NCBI RefSeq assembly: GCF_004834005.1
Contig: NZ_STFF01000002.1
Coordinates: 1-64,000 of the forward strand
Origin: Niastella caeni
GTDB lineage: Bacteria; Bacteroidota; Bacteroidia; Chitinophagales; Chitinophagaceae
DNA length: 64,000 bases
Direction of reading: 5' to 3'
The notes beneath the pieces are model-generated. The model saw only the letters and a list, made by a program, of their open reading frames with translations. It was not told the origin of the DNA and searched no databases. Positions 51,929 to 60,199 of the stretch are shown here, one piece after another. Positions within the stretch are counted from its first letter, which is position 1. Every line of letters begins with the position of its first letter. The position numbers and the translations under genes are program-made.

Positions 51929-52537
51929 TTAGCGCTTCTGAACACACCAGGTAGTCATGCACCTCATATTTTGCACGTTGGTGGTTTTGATCGGTTCATA
52001 TAATATTCCAAATTTGTTGGTATAATTTAGCAGCAGCTGTTCATTAACTAAAAAGCGTTCCGAGGTATCGGGCAGTAAATAGCGGTTATTGCCTAATGGT
52101 TTTACCAGGTGCTCTATCCCTATATCCGATGCTAGCCGTGCAAAGAAGTACCCCTCTGGTTTTAAAACCCGAAACATACTCTGCAGCATGCTGTCAAAAT
52201 GTTGAGCATCCGTTGCAAAATGCAATACCGCGCTGCTAATGATAAGGTCAAATGCTGCATCGGTATAAGGCAGGTTTTCTGCTGCGCAAACCCTGAAATT
52301 TTCCAGGGAATTATCAGGAGCCAATGCGGCCGACAATTTCCTGACTGTTTCAACAGCGTGCGGATTTGGGTCAACACCAAAAACCTCGTAACCGTTACGT
52401 AAAAAGTAGATCAGGTTTCTTCCATTGCCGCAGCCCACATCCAATACCTTTTTACAGTTGTCATAACGCCCTTTCAGTAACTGGTCAAACAGATAGATGT
52501 CAATATTGCCGTAGGCTTCTTGAAGTTTGTTTTGCAT
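51929..52537 (-). CDS. Class I SAM-dependent methyltransferase
   Basis: This 202-residue protein starts at ATG 52537 (MQNKLQEAYGNIDIYLFDQLL); an ATG at 52555 is a less likely start. Motif I is VLDVGCGNGRNLIYFL, motif II holds FGVDPNP, and motif IV is FDLIISSAVLHFA. The C-terminal part has LRNEQL-like helices and a basic tail (MTTWCVQKR). It is the first gene of a two-gene methyltransferase pair. Which small molecule it methylates is unknown. Confidence 0.88.
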   Translation of the reverse strand: MQNKLQEAYGNIDIYLFDQLLKGRYDNCKKVLDVGCGNGRNLIYFLRNGYEVFGVDPNPHAVETVRKLSAALAPDNSLENFRVCAAENLPYTDAAFDLIISSAVLHFATDAQHFDSMLQSMFRVLKPEGYFFARLASDIGIEHLVKPLGNNRYLLPDTSERFLVNEQLLLNYTNKFGILYEPIKTTNVQNMRCMTTWCVQKR

Positions 52538-52682
52538 GTGATATATAGAACACATTTACCTCAAATTAGTTTGAAAGGATAACCCCATTACCCGGGATCA
52601 GTGTTTACATCAAAGGGAGGCAACAGCTTATTGACGCCTCCCTTTGATGTATCGGGCAATAATCAAGCAGATATTATTATAA

Positions 52683-53891
52683 CTAGTCGAGCGTAAAGGT
52701 GAGCGTACCATAGCCAGGCTGGTCAAAACCACTGACACTGCCATAGTTGCCACCTCCACCTTCTGGTCTTATCTTTTCTGCAAACAGTTTGGAATAAGGG
52801 GCTGCCAGGCCTTTGCGCTTTACATAATGGTTATACACCATCTCCCAAATGGGGCGGGTAGCTCCACGAGAGGCCTCGCTGATAACAGGTTGGTTGACTC
52901 CCAGACAATTGGTATAGGGTTTATACAGTACAGAATTTCCTAAATTGTATTTGGCAACATATTCGGCCCCCTTTAAAAAACGATTATCGTCATAGCCATA
53001 TAGATCATTACCCTGATTCCAGGCCATTTCACAGAAAGCGCCCATCAGGCCAATGCCCAGCGTATTATGGCCTTGATCTCGACCACTTTCCTGCCATTGT
53101 CCCAGCCCGTCAGGATGCACATACCAGACTGCTCTTTTAATACAACCATTGCCAGCTCCGTATTTAAAATAGTTTATTGCTTCATTGTAAATATCCCGGT
53201 CGTCACAAAGAACGCCTATAGATAGCATTGCATCCATGTTACAAAGGTCCCAGTTGGCATAAAAATGTTCCATGCATCTTTCCGTCCTGGTTAGAAAACT
53301 GTGGTTGATAGGATAAAAAATATTCAACATCATTTTCTGAAAGCTGGTAAAGTCTGTCGAAGCCCAGCCGGTATAATTGCGCATGATCTCGGCAGCGTTG
53401 GCAAACTGGTATCCATACAGGCCAGCAGCCAGGTGCAGGTCATTATTACCACCAATCGCTTTCAGTTTGGCAGACCAGGCATTCATGATCTGTATGGATT
53501 TTTCGGCATAGGCTTTGTCGCCAGATACCTTCCATCGTATGGCCGTAGCATAGGCGGCAGCCATATCGTTGTACAACAGGGAATAATTTTCTGCATGTGC
53601 CCCGTCACTTCCCCGGTAAACAGTATCTACAGGTCTGGGCGTCCAGGTAAGTGAAGCATGCGAATTGGAGGTGAGCTTGTTCCAGCCAGACAACCAGGGC
53701 TCAGTACCAGCATTTACTCTTGCCCTCATTCTGTCAAAATCCGTTTCTTTGTGCAACAGTCCAGGATGAACGAAAGCAGTGTCATGGTCATTTTTTGCCA
53801 TCCGGGCTGAATCGCCAATTTTGTCTTTTTTACAGGCGCTGGTCAATACTAAAAGGGTAATACCCATTGTGCATAGAGTAGTAATTCTCAT
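52683..53891 (-). CDS. Alginate lyase family lipoprotein
   Basis: The ATG at 53889-53891 gives 402 residues with a lipobox (LLVLTSACKKD), so it is probably surface-anchored. The rest has the alpha/alpha toroid pattern of alginate lyase family proteins: FVHPGLLHKETDFDRMRARV, ENYSLLYNDMAAAYATAI, GNNDLHLAAGLYGYQFANAAEIMR and DGLGQWQESGRDQGHNTLGI with the conserved Gln/Glu-His region. The family cleaves uronate-containing polysaccharides; the exact substrate is uncertain. It is monocistronic on the minus strand, with no susC/susD pair in the window. Confidence 0.85.
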   Translation of the reverse strand: MRITTLCTMGITLLVLTSACKKDKIGDSARMAKNDHDTAFVHPGLLHKETDFDRMRARVNAGTEPWLSGWNKLTSNSHASLTWTPRPVDTVYRGSDGAHAENYSLLYNDMAAAYATAIRWKVSGDKAYAEKSIQIMNAWSAKLKAIGGNNDLHLAAGLYGYQFANAAEIMRNYTGWASTDFTSFQKMMLNIFYPINHSFLTRTERCMEHFYANWDLCNMDAMLSIGVLCDDRDIYNEAINYFKYGAGNGCIKRAVWYVHPDGLGQWQESGRDQGHNTLGIGLMGAFCEMAWNQGNDLYGYDDNRFLKGAEYVAKYNLGNSVLYKPYTNCLGVNQPVISEASRGATRPIWEMVYNHYVKRKGLAAPYSKLFAEKIRPEGGGGNYGSVSGFDQPGYGTLTFTLD

Positions 53892-54312
53892 AGGTACGTT
53901 TCTATAAATTTGCAAATTTATAATATGTAGTAAGAATAAAGTACAAGATAAGTTTTCAGATGGTGAAATTTTGAACTATTTGAAAAAAAGGGACGGTTAT
54001 TTTACAGTTGAACTAATTGTGGGGGTTGCACCGCCGCCCGGCTCAATAATCTGGTAATTCATCCCGCTGGCGTTTGGTAGCTGTATTATTGCATAGGAAT
54101 GTCTTCAGGCACGTGTTGGATAATATTAATATTTTATAATAATACCGCTATGGCGCCTGGACTACTTTAATACCGAGTTTGGATTGATACTGGAAGATAT
54201 GCACAGATGAAAATGTGATTGCCAGTAATGATGTAATCTTCTCATGGAAAGGAAATAAGTCTCATAGTGAATTAGGCAACATTGTCGATATTTTTCCTAT
54301 TAGTTCTTTTCC

Positions 54313-54376
54313 AATACTAATACGCTTAAACAATTCCTTTAATTGGTTCAACAATCTGCCGGCGGACTCCACGAAA
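54313..54376 (+). repeat. 64-bp repeated segment with conserved peptide, copy 1
   Basis: This segment matches 62431-62494 at about 54 of 64 bases. Most codons read the same: LIRLNN..NWF.N.PADSTK. Differences are mainly at third codon positions, as in a coding relic. A terminator follows. Confidence 0.75.
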
Positions 54377-54410
54377 AAGGGTTCACTGGTATGTGAGCCT
54401 TTTTTATTTT
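54374..54410 (+). terminator. Intrinsic terminator in a remnant region
   Basis: AAAAAGGGTTCAC/GTGAGCCTTTTTT is a 13-bp stem with two wobble pairs and a TGGTAT loop. Confidence 0.85.
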
Positions 54411-54661
54411 TATACAATTAATCAGCGTCATATTGAGTCAAATTCTTGGGGGATTTAGGGAATAGAAAGCAATGACCGGCAATTTTAAGTTGGGCACCTT
54501 TTATCCCATCGCCAGCGTTATGAACTCGCCTCATCTTACCTTTTACGCCCCGTCAGTCAGACATGGGTCCTTTTTAATTTCTGCTGACCAGACGGTTCTT
54601 GTCGCTTTACCCTCAAATTTTGCAGCTTCACTGTTTTTTGCTATTCACAGTGGGAATTTAG

Positions 54662-54835
54662 GTTACGTTCTTTGTAATATACAGAAGAGCAAAAGAAAGA
54701 GATGAAAGCAAACTCCGGTTCAGTATTTATAACCTTAGCATGGCGGTATTGGCAGGCGTAAAGCTGAATCCATGGCTGGCATTGGAAGCTGGCGTTTTAC
54801 AGGCTTTTTTTCGTCACCTTAAATTTCTTATCTGA
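54662..54835 (+). pseudogene. Probable gene remnant, open frame without a start
   Basis: The 57-codon frame encodes VTFFVIYRRAKERDESKL and SMAVLAGVKLNPWLALEAGV, a hydrophobic then charged pattern as in a real protein. It starts after a stop at 54659 and has no start codon. It looks like a decayed 3' end of a membrane or barrel protein gene. Confidence 0.35.
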
Positions 54836-54845
54836 CAAAAGAAAT

Positions 54846-54861
54846 ATACTTTTAAAAGTAT
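54846..54861. promoter_or_regulatory. Perfect palindrome ATACTTTTAAAAGTAT ahead of the LytS-like gene
   Basis: ATACTTTTAAAAGTAT is a perfect 16-bp palindrome ending 10 bases before the sensor kinase ATG. It could be an operator for the response regulator encoded next, or part of a promoter or leader hairpin. Confidence 0.5.
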
Positions 54862-54871
54862 TGTTTTAAAA

Positions 54872-55936
54872 ATGGAAGAACCCAAAATCATACTTGAGCG
54901 AAATATAGAAACTCCAAGGATATTACTGTTAAGCGCCGTAGCTATTACATTTTTTATGGCGTTACCAAGGCTGGCAGTTATTGTTTTTCTAAAAACAAAA
55001 GAACATCCCGGCAGTGAAAATATTACATGGTGGGATTTCGGGCTGAAATGTCTGTACAGTTTTGTCGTTGCAATAATTTTTTTGAGGGTAAATGTCAGCA
55101 GGCGAAAATTTATTACCAGAGTGGGAATGCTGGATATGTCAGGATTCTTTCACCGGCTTATTATTAATCTTTTCCTGTTTCTTGCTATCCGGTTTCTTAC
55201 CCTGAAGCTTGATCTGCATATACCTAATGTGGCTATCTCTAAAAACTTTTACAGATTCCTCTTAAATATAACATTGGGATTGGAAATAAGCATTTGCGTC
55301 CTGGTAGCAGAGATATATATGCTGGTTGTGTCTAACCAGCAAATCAGGCTGAGAAACGAGACGCTGCAAAGGATAAACGCTGAAACTACATTCGAGGTAT
55401 TAAAAAACCAGATAAACCCGCATTTCCTTTTCAACTCGCTTAATACACTCAGCGCTATGATAGATACGAATAGCGAAACGGCGAAAGCATTTATAAATAA
55501 TATGTCGCATATCTATCGGTATGTACTAAATAGTGTCGACAAACCAGTGGTAACACTTGCTGAAGAAATGGAATTTGCAATGGCCTATACCAATATGCTG
55601 CAGGAACGGCATATCGGAAGTTTGCATGTATACGTAAATGTCTCCAGTCAACACATGGTGCATTTGCTTCCACCCATGTCTCTCCAGATTCTGCTGGAGA
55701 ATGCTGTAAAGCATAATGTCGTATCGACCAGGCAGCCGCTGGAGGTAATAATTGAAACAAAGAATAATTATTTAACCGTTAACAATCGTATACAGGAAAA
55801 GAAAGTGAAACCGCCTTCCACGGGAACCGGTCTTTACAACCTTAACCAACGCTACATCTACCTTTGTAAAAAGGAAATTAATATCAACCGAAGCGGCACT
55901 CATTTTTCTGTATCCCTTCCTCTGTTGGGACAATAG
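54872..55936 (+). CDS. LytS-like sensor histidine kinase
   Basis: This 354-residue membrane protein has four hydrophobic segments in residues 15-165 and a C-terminal histidine kinase domain of the LytS/YehU type (His_kinase). The phosphorylated His184 lies in NPHFLFNSLNTLSAM. The ATP-binding part has LLENAVKHNV and GTGLYNLNQRY. No extracytoplasmic sensing domain is seen, so the signal is likely in the membrane. The LytTR regulator gene follows after 60 bases. Confidence 0.92.
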   Translation: MEEPKIILERNIETPRILLLSAVAITFFMALPRLAVIVFLKTKEHPGSENITWWDFGLKCLYSFVVAIIFLRVNVSRRKFITRVGMLDMSGFFHRLIINLFLFLAIRFLTLKLDLHIPNVAISKNFYRFLLNITLGLEISICVLVAEIYMLVVSNQQIRLRNETLQRINAETTFEVLKNQINPHFLFNSLNTLSAMIDTNSETAKAFINNMSHIYRYVLNSVDKPVVTLAEEMEFAMAYTNMLQERHIGSLHVYVNVSSQHMVHLLPPMSLQILLENAVKHNVVSTRQPLEVIIETKNNYLTVNNRIQEKKVKPPSTGTGLYNLNQRYIYLCKKEININRSGTHFSVSLPLLGQ

Positions 55937-55996
55937 CGGGGCAGTTGTCACTGTATTTAACCGGTTTAGTTTAAAAATCCAGTCAACCAGGTAACA

Positions 55997-56764
55997 ATGA
56001 ATATTTTGATAGTAGAAGATGAACCTTATGCGGCAAAACAGTTGAAACAGATTGTATCGGCTTGCAGACCCGGTGTGTGTTTTGTTCCGGAAATAGATAA
56101 TGTAGAGGATGCTGTACATTATCTACGCTCCGGCCAGGCTATAGACCTTATATTTATGGATATACACCTTGCAGATGGCCAGGCATTTGAAATATTTGAA
56201 TCTGTTCAAACTTTTGTTCCAATAATTTTCACCACAGCTTATGACCAGTATGCCATCAGGGCATTTAAAGTAAACAGTGTTGACTATTTGCTGAAGCCTG
56301 TCAGTAAAGAAAATGTGGAGGCAGCGCTTGCTAAATTTGAAAGACAATACCAGAGCAACCATCCGATACCGGGCATTGATTATATCAAGCTATTACATAG
56401 CCTGATTTCAAACAACAAAGTGTATAAGGAAAATTTTCTCGTACCTTTTAAAGACAAACTTTTACCGGTTTCTGTAAAAGAATTTGCCTGGTTTGAAATA
56501 AAGAATGGCGTTGTAATAGGTACAAAGTTTGATAAGACAAACCTGGTACTGGAAGAAAGGTCATTGGAAGAACTTGCCCAAATAATAAACCCGCAGCAGT
56601 TTTACAGGGCTAACAGGCAATATCTTATCAACAGAATGGCTGTAAAAGAAGTAGCACAATACTTTAACGGAAAACTGCTGGCTGTCTTGCTGCCTTCACC
56701 ACCTCAATCCATTGTTATCAGCAGGGAAAAGACTTATCAATTCAAGGAATGGATGAAAGGGTAA
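55997..56764 (+). CDS. LytTR-family response regulator
   Basis: This 255-residue regulator pairs with the preceding kinase. The receiver domain has the acidic pocket at Glu7-Asp8, the phosphoacceptor Asp55 in LIFMDIHLADG and Lys100 in DYLLKPVSKE. The C-terminal part (about 150-250) is a LytTR DNA-binding domain with FLVPFKDKLLPVSVKEFAWF, the RANRQYLINRMAV block and basic end. LytTR proteins bind direct repeats. Targets are unknown; the secreted esterase downstream is a possible one by position only. Confidence 0.93.
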   Translation: MNILIVEDEPYAAKQLKQIVSACRPGVCFVPEIDNVEDAVHYLRSGQAIDLIFMDIHLADGQAFEIFESVQTFVPIIFTTAYDQYAIRAFKVNSVDYLLKPVSKENVEAALAKFERQYQSNHPIPGIDYIKLLHSLISNNKVYKENFLVPFKDKLLPVSVKEFAWFEIKNGVVIGTKFDKTNLVLEERSLEELAQIINPQQFYRANRQYLINRMAVKEVAQYFNGKLLAVLLPSPPQSIVISREKTYQFKEWMKG

Positions 56765-56948
56765 ATATTTAATGTGTGAGGTTGTATTTGTTTGCCGGAT
56801 AATGGCATAGCCAGCGCCGATAATATTATCATAGCCGCCAACATAAAACGCCTCAGCTCTAATTTCTGCCATTTCCCTGTTTTTACCGTTGACTGACTCC
56901 TGAAGCGTTTCTTTCTTTGTTTTAATAAAAAATTCCAAACAAAGAAAT

Positions 56949-57878
56949 ATGAAAATGATCTTCAATTTTATCAGCGCATGCATCTGTATGATGCTGCTTT
57001 CTTGTAGCAAAGACCCCAATCCGGCTCCTCAGCCATTTAGGTATTCCGAACAGATAGTAATTGACGGGATTGCACGAACATACATCGTAAAACTTCCCAA
57101 AAACTATTACGATAGCACAAAGGACAGGCCGTTGGTAATTGGACTGCATGGCACGGGGGGCAGCGCTTCGCAGTTTGAAACCGATTACGGATTTAACGAT
57201 AAGGCTGACGCTACAGGATTTGTAGCATTATATCCCGACGGCGTATTAAAGGATGATGGGAGGGGTTTTTTTGAAATACGCACATGGAATGCAGGTAGTT
57301 GTTGCGACTATGCTATGTACAATAATATTAATGATGTAAAGTTTATCAGCACTGTCATTGATGCTGTTTGTAGCAGGTTTGCCATTGATAAAAAGCGCGT
57401 ATATGTTGCCGGCATGTCCAACGGTGGAATGATGACATACAGACTTGCCTCTGAACTGCCGCATAAGATTGCAGCCATCGCATCAGTAAGCGGCCCTATG
57501 GTTGCCGTTAAGGATTTAAGTCTCCAGGGAAGTGTGCCTATTATACATTTTCACTCAATCATTGATACCAAAGTGCCGTATAATGGGGGTGTGGGCATTG
57601 GGGGTGTCAGCTTTCCACCGGCAATAGATGGCATAAATTATTGGGTAAATAGAAATGGTTGCGATCCGGTAGCCATGGTACATCATTATACCAACTATGA
57701 GCATAGTACCTGGCACAATGATTTTAATAACAAAGTGATGGAATTATATCTTACTTATGATGGTGGACATGCCTGGCCCGGAGGAAAAAAAGCAAGAGCC
57801 GGCGCTGATGATCCATCAACTGCAGTTAATGCAACAAACCTGATTTGGGAATTTTTAAATAAGTTCTCCCTGCCATAA
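56949..57878 (+). CDS. PHB-depolymerase/feruloyl-esterase-like lipoprotein (CE1-like)
   Basis: This 309-residue protein has a lipobox (ICMMLLSCSKDP, Cys19). The alpha/beta-hydrolase domain of the PHB depolymerase/LpqC family has the oxyanion region GLHGTGGSASQFE, the nucleophilic Ser in VAGMSNGGMMTYRLA, an Asp in SIIDTKVPYNG and a His in YDGGHAWPGG. The Cys pair in GSCCDY is conserved in this family and may be structural. The family acts on esters, for example acetyl or feruloyl groups on polysaccharides. It lies 184 bases after the LytTR gene. Confidence 0.88.
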   Translation: MKMIFNFISACICMMLLSCSKDPNPAPQPFRYSEQIVIDGIARTYIVKLPKNYYDSTKDRPLVIGLHGTGGSASQFETDYGFNDKADATGFVALYPDGVLKDDGRGFFEIRTWNAGSCCDYAMYNNINDVKFISTVIDAVCSRFAIDKKRVYVAGMSNGGMMTYRLASELPHKIAAIASVSGPMVAVKDLSLQGSVPIIHFHSIIDTKVPYNGGVGIGGVSFPPAIDGINYWVNRNGCDPVAMVHHYTNYEHSTWHNDFNNKVMELYLTYDGGHAWPGGKKARAGADDPSTAVNATNLIWEFLNKFSLP

Positions 57879-57932
57879 TTATTATTGGGTGTAAAAAACT
57901 GATTCAGGCTAGTGGCTGTGTAAATAGGGTAA

Positions 57933-58067
57933 TCAGAAGAGGATGTATTAAAAGAAAACGAAGGCCTTGAGAATCGCTTAAACGACTACCTAGCTCCCAT
58001 CAGGTACCCGAATAAAAAGAGGGAGTATACTTTTGCTACACCCTCAATGTATGCCTGTCAAAAATAA
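57933..58067 (+). pseudogene. Probable gene remnant (44-codon frame)
   Basis: The open frame SEEDVLKENEGLENRLNDYL... reads APIRYPNKKREYTFATPS to a stop at 58065. It looks like a real protein C terminus but has no start and no visible upstream part. It ends just ahead of the convergent alcohol dehydrogenase gene. Confidence 0.35.
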
Positions 58068-58089
58068 TGATTGAAAAGAATCACCTGAA

Positions 58090-59124
58090 TTACGGTCTGG
58101 CTATTTCCAAAACAATCCGGCCTTCAATTTCGCCCTTTTTCATTTCATCGAAAACCGTATTGATATCTTCCAGGCGCGCCGCCCGAACAGTAGCTTTTAC
58201 TTTTCCTTCTACAGCAAAGGAAATGGCTTCCTGCATATCTTTTCGGGTACCCACAATCGACCCTCTTACCGTATAGCGATTTAACACGGTTTCGAATATG
58301 GGCAAATCAAAGCTTCCTGGCGGCAATCCATTTAATGAGATGGTACCCTTGCGGCGAAGAGCTGATAAACCTTGTTTAAATGCAATAGGTGAAACAGCAG
58401 TAACTAGAACACCATGCATCCCTCCAACCATTTTTTTCAAATAAATACCGGGATCGGCTTCCCGGGCGTTAACAATTAATTCGGCACCCAGGCTTTTTGC
58501 CAGCTGAAGTTTTTCATCCGAAACATCTATAGCCGCTACATGCAGACCCATGGCTTTGGCATACTGCACGGCCAGGTGCCCCAAACCGCCAATACCAGAA
58601 ATAGCCACCCATTCACCGGGTTTGGTATCTGTTTCCTTTAACCCTTTATATACCGTAACACCGGCGCAGGTAATTGGAGCAATTTCAAGAAAATTAATAT
58701 TGGCAGGAAAATGTGCCACATAACGCGCATCGGCAGTTACATACTCAGCATAACCTCCATCAACACTGTATCCCCCGTTTTGCTGACTTTGGCAAAGGGT
58801 TTCCCATCCGGTAATGCAGTAGTCGCAACAACCACAGGCACTGTATAACCAAGGTACGCCTACAATGTCCCCTTCTTTTACATTCTGTACATCACGCCCA
58901 AGCGCCACCACATAACCAACCGCTTCATGGCCGGGAATTAAAGGCTGTTTAGGCTTAACAGGCCAGTCGCCCTCGCATGCATGCAAATCGGTATGGCAAA
59001 CACCACAGGTAATTACTTTTACCAGCACCTCATTAGGTCCGGGTTCTTTTACAAGTACATCTTCTATTTGTAATGGCTTACCAAATTCATGCAGCACGGC
59101 TGCTTTCATTTTTTTGGGTATCAT
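58090..59124 (-). CDS. adhP: Zinc-dependent alcohol dehydrogenase, AdhP-like
   Basis: This 344-residue MDR-family enzyme oxidises primary alcohols with NAD+. It has catalytic zinc ligands in [15 protein letters not shown] and the GHEAVGYVV block. The structural zinc Cys are in [17 protein letters not shown], and the NAD motif is [17 protein letters not shown]. The sequence fits the AdhP/ethanol-active alcohol dehydrogenase group. The start at 59124 ([15 protein letters not shown]) is possible; ATG at 59109 is an alternative. It stands alone. Confidence 0.93.
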   Translation of the reverse strand: MIPKKMKAAVLHEFGKPLQIEDVLVKEPGPNEVLVKVITCGVCHTDLHACEGDWPVKPKQPLIPGHEAVGYVVALGRDVQNVKEGDIVGVPWLYSACGCCDYCITGWETLCQSQQNGGYSVDGGYAEYVTADARYVAHFPANINFLEIAPITCAGVTVYKGLKETDTKPGEWVAISGIGGLGHLAVQYAKAMGLHVAAIDVSDEKLQLAKSLGAELIVNAREADPGIYLKKMVGGMHGVLVTAVSPIAFKQGLSALRRKGTISLNGLPPGSFDLPIFETVLNRYTVRGSIVGTRKDMQEAISFAVEGKVKATVRAARLEDINTVFDEMKKGEIEGRIVLEIARP

Positions 59125-59442
59125 AAAACATGGTTGAAATGATCGTATTTAACAAATGTATCCGCACTGCTTTTCCTGTTACATGATACCAATCAAAACT
59201 TATACTGATTATTATCAGCTTATCTGTTTGCCTAACTGCATGTTTTTATGTCGGCGAGCTATCCTTAAAGATCAACCAGTGCTTTCAGTATGGGGATCCG
59301 ATATAATTGTGTGATCCTAGATATAACAATTGAAAAATATTTAATAGCTTTTAGATATTTTTAATTACGTAAACAGAGAACCATAAGGCAACACAGTTCC
59401 TGGCAGAAGAATTTCAGTTGTTAGACAGACAAAAAGGAAAAT
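59125..59442. other. Gap between divergent adhP and reductase-like genes
   Basis: This 318-bp AT-rich gap holds the promoters of both genes. There is an imperfect inverted repeat CTGATTATTATCAG (about 59204-59218) and no other feature. Confidence 0.6.
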
Positions 59443-60009
59443 ATGAAAAAAGTAATTGCAGCAATCAATATGACGCTTGACGGGTTTTGTGATCATACCT
59501 CAGGTGTCCCTGACGAAGAATTACATCAACATTACGCTGATCTGTTGAGAAGTGCTGATACCGCTTTATATGGCAGGATAACCTACCAGCTTATGGAGTT
59601 TTGGCGAACTGTGCTGGAAAATCCCACAGGCGATAAAGCAATGGACGACTTTGCTGAGGCAATAGATAACACCCCAAAGATTGTATTTTCCCGCACACTG
59701 AAAAATGTAGATTGGAAAAGTGCGAAATTAGCAGGTCAAGACCTTGAGACAGTAGTTTTGGAACTCAAACAACAATCGGGTAAAGACGTTTTTGTATGCA
59801 GTCCGAGCTTAATTGTAGCTTTGACGAAACTTAATTTAATAGACGAATATCAACTTTGTATTCACCCTGTTATCGCAGGAAGTGGTTTGCCGTTATTTAA
59901 AAATATCAGTGAAAAAATTATTCTTAAACACATAAAGACAAAAACATTTAGCGGTGGCGCAGTCATTCTTTATTATGAACCCATAAAACATGACCTTTAC
60001 AAAAGTTAG
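59443..60009 (+). CDS. Dihydrofolate reductase/RibD-C family protein
   Basis: This 188-residue NADPH-binding-like protein resembles the C-terminal reductase domain of RibD and is often called dihydrofolate reductase family. Characteristic blocks are VIAAINMTLDGFCDH, TALYGRITYQLMEFW, VFSRTLKNVDW, and CSPSLIVALTKLNLIDEYQL with IHPVIAGSGLPLF. The substrate of such stand-alone proteins is mostly unknown. It starts at ATG 59443 and shares its TAG stop with a possible GTG start of a short frame. Confidence 0.9.
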   Translation: MKKVIAAINMTLDGFCDHTSGVPDEELHQHYADLLRSADTALYGRITYQLMEFWRTVLENPTGDKAMDDFAEAIDNTPKIVFSRTLKNVDWKSAKLAGQDLETVVLELKQQSGKDVFVCSPSLIVALTKLNLIDEYQLCIHPVIAGSGLPLFKNISEKIILKHIKTKTFSGGAVILYYEPIKHDLYKS

Positions 60010-60110
60010 TGAGGCAATTCACAACACTTTATTTTAAATCAGAAGATGAGAAAGCCAATAAAGAATTTAACACTAAAGAATGGATGGTGGAAGTAAATAA
60101 GTTTTATTAA
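60009..60110 (+). other. Short open frame overlapping the reductase stop
   Basis: A 33-codon frame from GTG 60009 overlaps the upstream stop codon by one base and encodes LYFKSEDEKANKEF and TKEWMVEVNKFY. It may be the remnant of a fused or following gene. The sequence looks like a real C terminus, but no family is recognised. Confidence 0.3.
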
Positions 60111-60125
60111 GTGATCCAAATTATA

Positions 60126-60150
60126 AAACCCGCAACAGGTGCGGGTTTTT
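60126..60150 (+). terminator. Intrinsic terminator after the reductase gene
   Basis: AAACCCGCA/TGCGGGTTT is a 9-bp stem with a five-base loop and a T tail. Confidence 0.9.
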
Positions 60151-60199
60151 GAGTTTTAAGTAATCAAATTGTTGGCCTTTACTTACTACTTATTTGTTC

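Larger units (their letters stand above)
53892..54871. other. Gene-poor region with remnants before the LytS-like gene
   Basis: This 980-bp gap holds no confident gene. It contains a peptide-conserving 64-bp segment (54313-54376) repeated at 62431, a terminator (54374-54410), a remnant frame at 54662-54835, and a palindrome next to the following start. Two short open frames (54215-54421 and 54472-54705) lack recognisable products. Confidence 0.65.

Noticed and set aside
54472..54705. 77-codon frame ahead of the LytS-like gene
   Set aside because: Composition is not protein-like through most of its length, and no homologous family is recognised.
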